Below, one piece after another: positions 6,061 to 8,224 of a stretch of DNA of 8,224 nucleotides. The stretch is taken from assembly GCA_029940115.1 (NCBI GenBank), contig JAOZRQ010000306.1, forward strand, positions 1 through 8,224, written 5' to 3'. The notes beneath the pieces are model-generated. The model was not told where the DNA came from. It ran no database searches and saw only the letters and a list, made by a program, of their open reading frames with translations. The position numbers and the translations under genes were made by a program. Within the stretch, counting starts at the first letter, position 1; every line of letters begins with the position of its first letter. This stretch comes from Desulfobacterales bacterium (GTDB lineage: Bacteria; Desulfobacterota; Desulfobacteria; Desulfobacterales; 4be13).

Positions 6061-6061
6061 G
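5916..6061. repeat. Three spaced 25-bp direct repeats
   Basis: Copies at 5916-5940, 5967-5991 and 6037-6061 share CAGATG-RCC-MTCTTC-RAAGTTGC with one to three differences. The intervals are 51 and 70 bp, and the sequence between copies is unrelated. A weaker CAGATGGAAT sits at 6006-6015. In the third copy AGATGGCCATCT and CTTCGAAG are exact palindromes. The arrangement is unlike a CRISPR because the spacing and copies are irregular and no cas gene is present. Confidence 0.75.
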
Positions 6062-6115
6062 TTTGCAGTTCCGCCTTCAGGCGGTTTGGAACCGCCAAAA
6101 GGCGGAACTACAAAC
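6061..6115. repeat. Nested palindrome upstream of the tRNA promoter
   Basis: Outer arms of 17 bp (6061-6077, 6099-6115) pair with one mismatch, with AGTTCCGCCTT as the core. An inner stem GGCGGTT/AACCGCC (6080-6086, 6090-6096) sits inside. It abuts the third 25-bp repeat. It is a REP-like hairpin with no T-tract directly after it. Confidence 0.8.
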
Positions 6116-6168
6116 TTCTTTCATTTGGATAAGTGTAAAAAAAAAATTGCCCCCTCTAAGATTTTTTC

Positions 6169-6198
6169 TTGACAAGTCTGTCTCAAGTCTTATATATA
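6169..6198 (+). promoter_or_regulatory. Sigma-70-type promoter for the tRNA gene
   Basis: A consensus -35 TTGACA at 6169-6174 is followed by a TATATA-type -10 at 6191-6196 (16-bp spacing) or 6193-6198 (18-bp). Transcription would begin near 6203, about 30 bases before the tRNA. This leader would be removed on tRNA maturation. Confidence 0.75.
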
Positions 6199-6235
6199 TA
6201 ATTGTCGTTGGGGATGCACTGTCAAATGTAAATAT

Positions 6236-6313
6236 CGGGATGTAGCTCAGCCTGGCTGGAGCGCAGCGTTCGGGACGCTGAGGTCGCTGGTTCAAATCCA
6301 GTCATCCCGACCA
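6236..6313 (+). tRNA. proM-like: tRNA-Pro (anticodon CGG)
   Basis: A full cloverleaf can be drawn. The acceptor stem is CGGGATG with CATCCCG, the D stem GCTC/GAGC, and the anticodon stem CAGCG/CGCTG. The loop TTCGGGA places anticodon CGG for proline codon CCG. The T arm is CTGG-TTCAAAT-CCAG. The discriminator is A and CCA is encoded in the DNA. The C1-G72 pair and the loop match other bacterial proline tRNAs. The gene stands alone with its own promoter and terminator. Confidence 0.96.
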
Positions 6314-6344
6314 AATCAGAATAAAGTCCATCCAACATTAGACC

Positions 6345-6380
6345 ATGGCGGTTGATGATTCATCAACCGCCATATTTTTT
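6345..6380 (+). terminator. Intrinsic terminator after tRNA-Pro
   Basis: A perfect 13-bp stem (6345-6357, 6361-6373, core GGCGGTTGATG) has a 3-nt loop and is followed by A and six Ts. It ends the tRNA transcript 32 bases after the CCA. Confidence 0.92.
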
Positions 6381-6426
6381 GTTGCCTCCTGAGAAACCAA
6401 ATTTTTGAAATATTGGATATCAGGGC

Positions 6427-6507
6427 AAAGAAACTCGGTTTCTGGCAGAGTGCCGCGTCATCAAAACCTTGATCGCCCAGCCTGAAGGCTGAAACCGGGT
6501 TTCTTTC
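6427..6507. repeat. Inverted pair of GAAACYCGGTTTC palindromes
   Basis: 6429-6443 (AGAAACTCGGTTTCT) and 6491-6503 (GAAACCGGGTTTC) are each palindromic. They also form the ends of a larger inverted repeat in the leader of the TrpF-like gene. A related motif makes the inner arms of element C (5631-5645). A REP family or a structured 5' leader are both possible. Confidence 0.6.
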
Positions 6508-6544
6508 TGCTGGGAATCTTCAAAATTTGGAGACTCTTTTCATC

Positions 6545-7399
6545 ATGGAAAAACTCATCATTCAAATCTATGAAATCCAAAACCCCTCTGAAGCGGAAAC
6601 CATGCTCAAGCTGGGGGTGGATCATATTGGCAGTGTGCTTCTTTCCCAAGAAACCTGGAAAGTCCCTTCCATCAGGGAGACCATCAGACTGGTGGCCGAA
6701 ACTGGTTCCAAGAGCAGCCTGATCCCACTTTTCAGCGGTCCGGATGATGTGTATCGATCCCTTGATTATTATGAGCCGGATATGGTTCATTTCTGCGAGA
6801 GTCTTACAGATCCACACGGTATTTCAAAGGCCTGTGACCACTTGGTACGCTTGCAGGAGGGGGTCAAGAAAAGGTTTCCTGAATTCAGGATCATCCGCTC
6901 AATCCCCATGGCCCAGACGGAAAAGGGCGATGGTGTGCCGAGTCTTGAACTGGCCCGGATGTTTGAGCCGGTAAGTGATCTTTTTCTGACAGACACCCTT
7001 ATCATAAAGGATTCTGCCCATGAAGATCAGCCGGTGAGCGGCTTTGTGGGGATAACCGGTCAAAGATGCGACTGGAATGTGGCCAGGGAGTTGGTCAAAT
7101 CTGCCACCATTCCCGTCATACTTGCCGGCGGATTATCGCCGGAGAATGTATCCGATGGCATCACCCAGGTCCGACCCGCCGGTGTGGACAGTTGCACACA
7201 GACCAATGCGCTGGATGAAGACGGCCGCCCCATAAGGTTCAAAAAGGATCATGAAAAGGTCAGGCGGTTTGTTGAGGAAGTGAGGAGTTTGATGCTTGAT
7301 GCTGGGATGCCTGATTTTCAGAGATGTCAGTTGCCGGCTGGCGGCTCCCATCGCAACTCGGGCCCGTCTGTGGCAAGCACTGGCCGAATCACACCCTGA
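6545..7399 (+). CDS. TrpF-like (phosphoribosylanthranilate isomerase family) protein
   Basis: A 284-aa TIM-barrel protein of the phosphoribosylanthranilate isomerase superfamily. TrpF proper carries out an Amadori rearrangement in tryptophan synthesis. Similar features are beta-strand 1 (LIIQIYEIQ), GVDHIGSVLL, SDLFLTDT with D150 in the place of the TrpF general acid, GFVGITGQRCDWNVA, and the phosphate loop PVILAGGLSPENV (190-202). GVDSCTQTNALDEDGRP takes the place of the usual GVDVSSGVE. The general-base cysteine of the KICGIT motif is replaced (IQIYEIQ), so normal isomerase activity is doubtful. No trp genes are near. The ATG at 6545 fits GGAG at 6529-6532, twelve bases away; a TTG at 6527 would add six residues and overlaps that site. 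Residues 253-284 look like a non-family tail read through low-quality sequence. Confidence 0.78.
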   Translation: MEKLIIQIYEIQNPSEAETMLKLGVDHIGSVLLSQETWKVPSIRETIRLVAETGSKSSLIPLFSGPDDVYRSLDYYEPDMVHFCESLTDPHGISKACDHLVRLQEGVKKRFPEFRIIRSIPMAQTEKGDGVPSLELARMFEPVSDLFLTDTLIIKDSAHEDQPVSGFVGITGQRCDWNVARELVKSATIPVILAGGLSPENVSDGITQVRPAGVDSCTQTNALDEDGRPIRFKKDHEKVRRFVEEVRSLMLDAGMPDFQRCQLPAGGSHRNSGPSVASTGRITP

Positions 7400-7729
7400 A
7401 GTCTTCTTTCTGACAGCTTCCTTCAGGCTGCTTTCGCTATTAGCCTCGGCATTGATGCGGAAGCGGACACTCCCATTTGCAGCCCGTGGCTGATTGAAAA
7501 AACGCCGCCCGACATGCCGACGAGGATGCCTGCACCATGAGGAACCTTCTGCGCCACAAACCCACATGAACCCAAAAAAACGATGAATCCCACGCCAACA
7601 AAGAAGGACGGCAATCCGTGCAATCCACATGATCCGCGGTTCAAACGCGAGGAGACAACACCTTGCCTGACATTCCAAGTTTTTCTTGATGATGGGGGAA
7701 ACGCGTCAAGACGCAAGAAGGGCTGCCCA
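7400..7729. other. Gene-free stretch, possible decayed minus-strand membrane gene
   Basis: No convincing gene is present. A minus-strand frame across about 7440-7650 reads two hydrophobic, Gly-rich stretches (GLPSFFVGVGFIVFLGSCGF and GAGILVGMSGGVFSISHG) that look like membrane helices. It lacks a sound start and ribosome site. It may be a decayed fragment of a small membrane protein or chance. CCTGAAG/CTTCAGG (7395-7401, 7421-7427) is a weak stem at the stop of the TrpF-like gene without a T-tract. Confidence 0.3.
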
Positions 7730-7980
7730 GTCATTGAGGTTGAAGGGCAATGAGTCTCAAACCATGAAGGTTGAAAGGCAATGGGACCGCCCTTCTTGCA
7801 CTCCCTTTGTTGAGCTCCCATGAACGCCTGACGGGGCAATGAAGGTTGCCCCCGAAGAGGCCCGGCTTGAGCCAACACCCTGAGGGAATACCCCGAAGGG
7901 GTTACATAAACCAGCCCAGGGTTGCCCGGCAATCCCTTAAGCCTTGTTTACCCGGAACAAGGGCAACCCTGGGGGAAACA
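7730..7980 (-). other. Structured repeat-like element with UUCG hairpins
   Basis: Read on the minus strand, this holds a 13-bp perfect inverted repeat CCCAGGGTTGCCC/GGGCAACCCTGGG (7915-7927, 7961-7973). A nested stem CTTGTT/AACAAG lies inside. There are also two short stems closed by C-UUCG-G loops (7848-7861, 7891-7901) and a twice-repeated GGTTGAARGGCAATG (plus strand, 7738-7752 and 7768-7782). No good ORF fits all of it. The stem and loop pattern favours a structured RNA or a mobile palindromic element. I do not recognise a named family. Confidence 0.45.
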
Positions 7981-8224
7981 CGGCTCACAAAAAACCCTTG
8001 AAGCAAAATAGGAGGGACAAAAGTTGTTTGCCAAAAATCCGGACAAAAGTTTTCGCCACATCCGACAATCGACACAAAAAATGGCAACCACCAACATGAT
8101 GGCAACAATCAAACCTGAACCCTACAGCAACCAACTCACAAACTCACAAACTCACAAACTCTTTAAACTTGATTTACATGGGAGCGTCCATGACGTCGCC
8201 CGGCGACGACACATGCATGGATGA
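7981..8224. other. Gene-free right end with an 8-bp tandem repeat
   Basis: No gene is supported. 8133-8160 is three and a half copies of AACTCACA. Near the edge, CGTCGCC/GGCGACG forms a small stem at about 8194-8208. It sits between TCCATG and CATGGA that could extend it; the element may continue past the window. Confidence 0.55.

Noticed and set aside
5916..6061. CRISPR array
   Set aside because: The three repeats are imperfect, spacing is irregular (51 and 70 bp), and no cas gene or leader is present.
6236..6313. tRNA-Pro as an integration site for an island
   Set aside because: No integrase gene and no repeated tRNA 3' end is present in the window.
7133..7932. Minus-strand ORFs of 169-181 codons
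   Set aside because: They overlap the TrpF-like gene or run through hairpin repeats, have low-complexity Cys/Arg/Ser composition and no ribosome site.

Overview
The window looks like accessory or intergenic-rich chromosome of a Gram-negative, probably deltaproteobacterial (Desulfobacterota, Desulfonema-like) organism. That placement is inference. It rests on a Uma2 nuclease with a C-terminal coiled coil, a TPR/CsgG-type lipoprotein, a TPR-plus-beta-barrel outer-membrane protein, a divergent TrpF-like protein, and a very high load of palindromic repeats. No 16S or other decisive marker is present.

Layout. Positions 1-152 hold tandem 38-bp hairpin repeats. Genes on the minus strand then run leftward: a REP-associated (IS200/Y1-type) transposase broken by a -1 frameshift (169-662), a Uma2-family endonuclease (827-1765), and a small frameshifted gene translationally coupled to it (1776-2041). 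Next come a paired 33-bp palindromic repeat (2122-2198), a CsgG/TolB-like TPR lipoprotein (2220-3539), and a repeat-filled gap (3540-4006). That gap carries two MITE-like elements flanked by inverted arrays of an 8-bp GGTTAAGG unit. A TPR/outer-membrane beta-barrel protein follows (4007-5518); its start region is duplicated in tandem by 46 bp. A third MITE with an 18-bp terminal inverted repeat and a perfect 9-bp target duplication lies just upstream (5599-5722).

The right third has no protein gene from about 5732 to 6235 but holds spaced 25-bp repeats and nested palindromes. A complete tRNA-Pro(CGG) follows on the plus strand with its own promoter and a strong intrinsic terminator. After it comes a plus-strand TrpF-like TIM-barrel protein (6545-7399) that lacks the expected catalytic cysteine. 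The final 825 bp have no convincing gene; 7730-7980 reads as a structured, repeat-like element with UUCG-loop hairpins and a 13-bp inverted repeat.

How the genes may work together. The lipoprotein and the beta-barrel protein are both envelope TPR proteins on the same strand and may belong to one outer-membrane or secretion function, though a MITE-filled gap separates them. The small gene and Uma2 form a coupled pair. The transposase is of the type that mobilises hairpin repeats, and the window contains several hairpin-repeat families. The clearest unusual content is this layering of short non-autonomous elements, not one obvious new multi-gene system.
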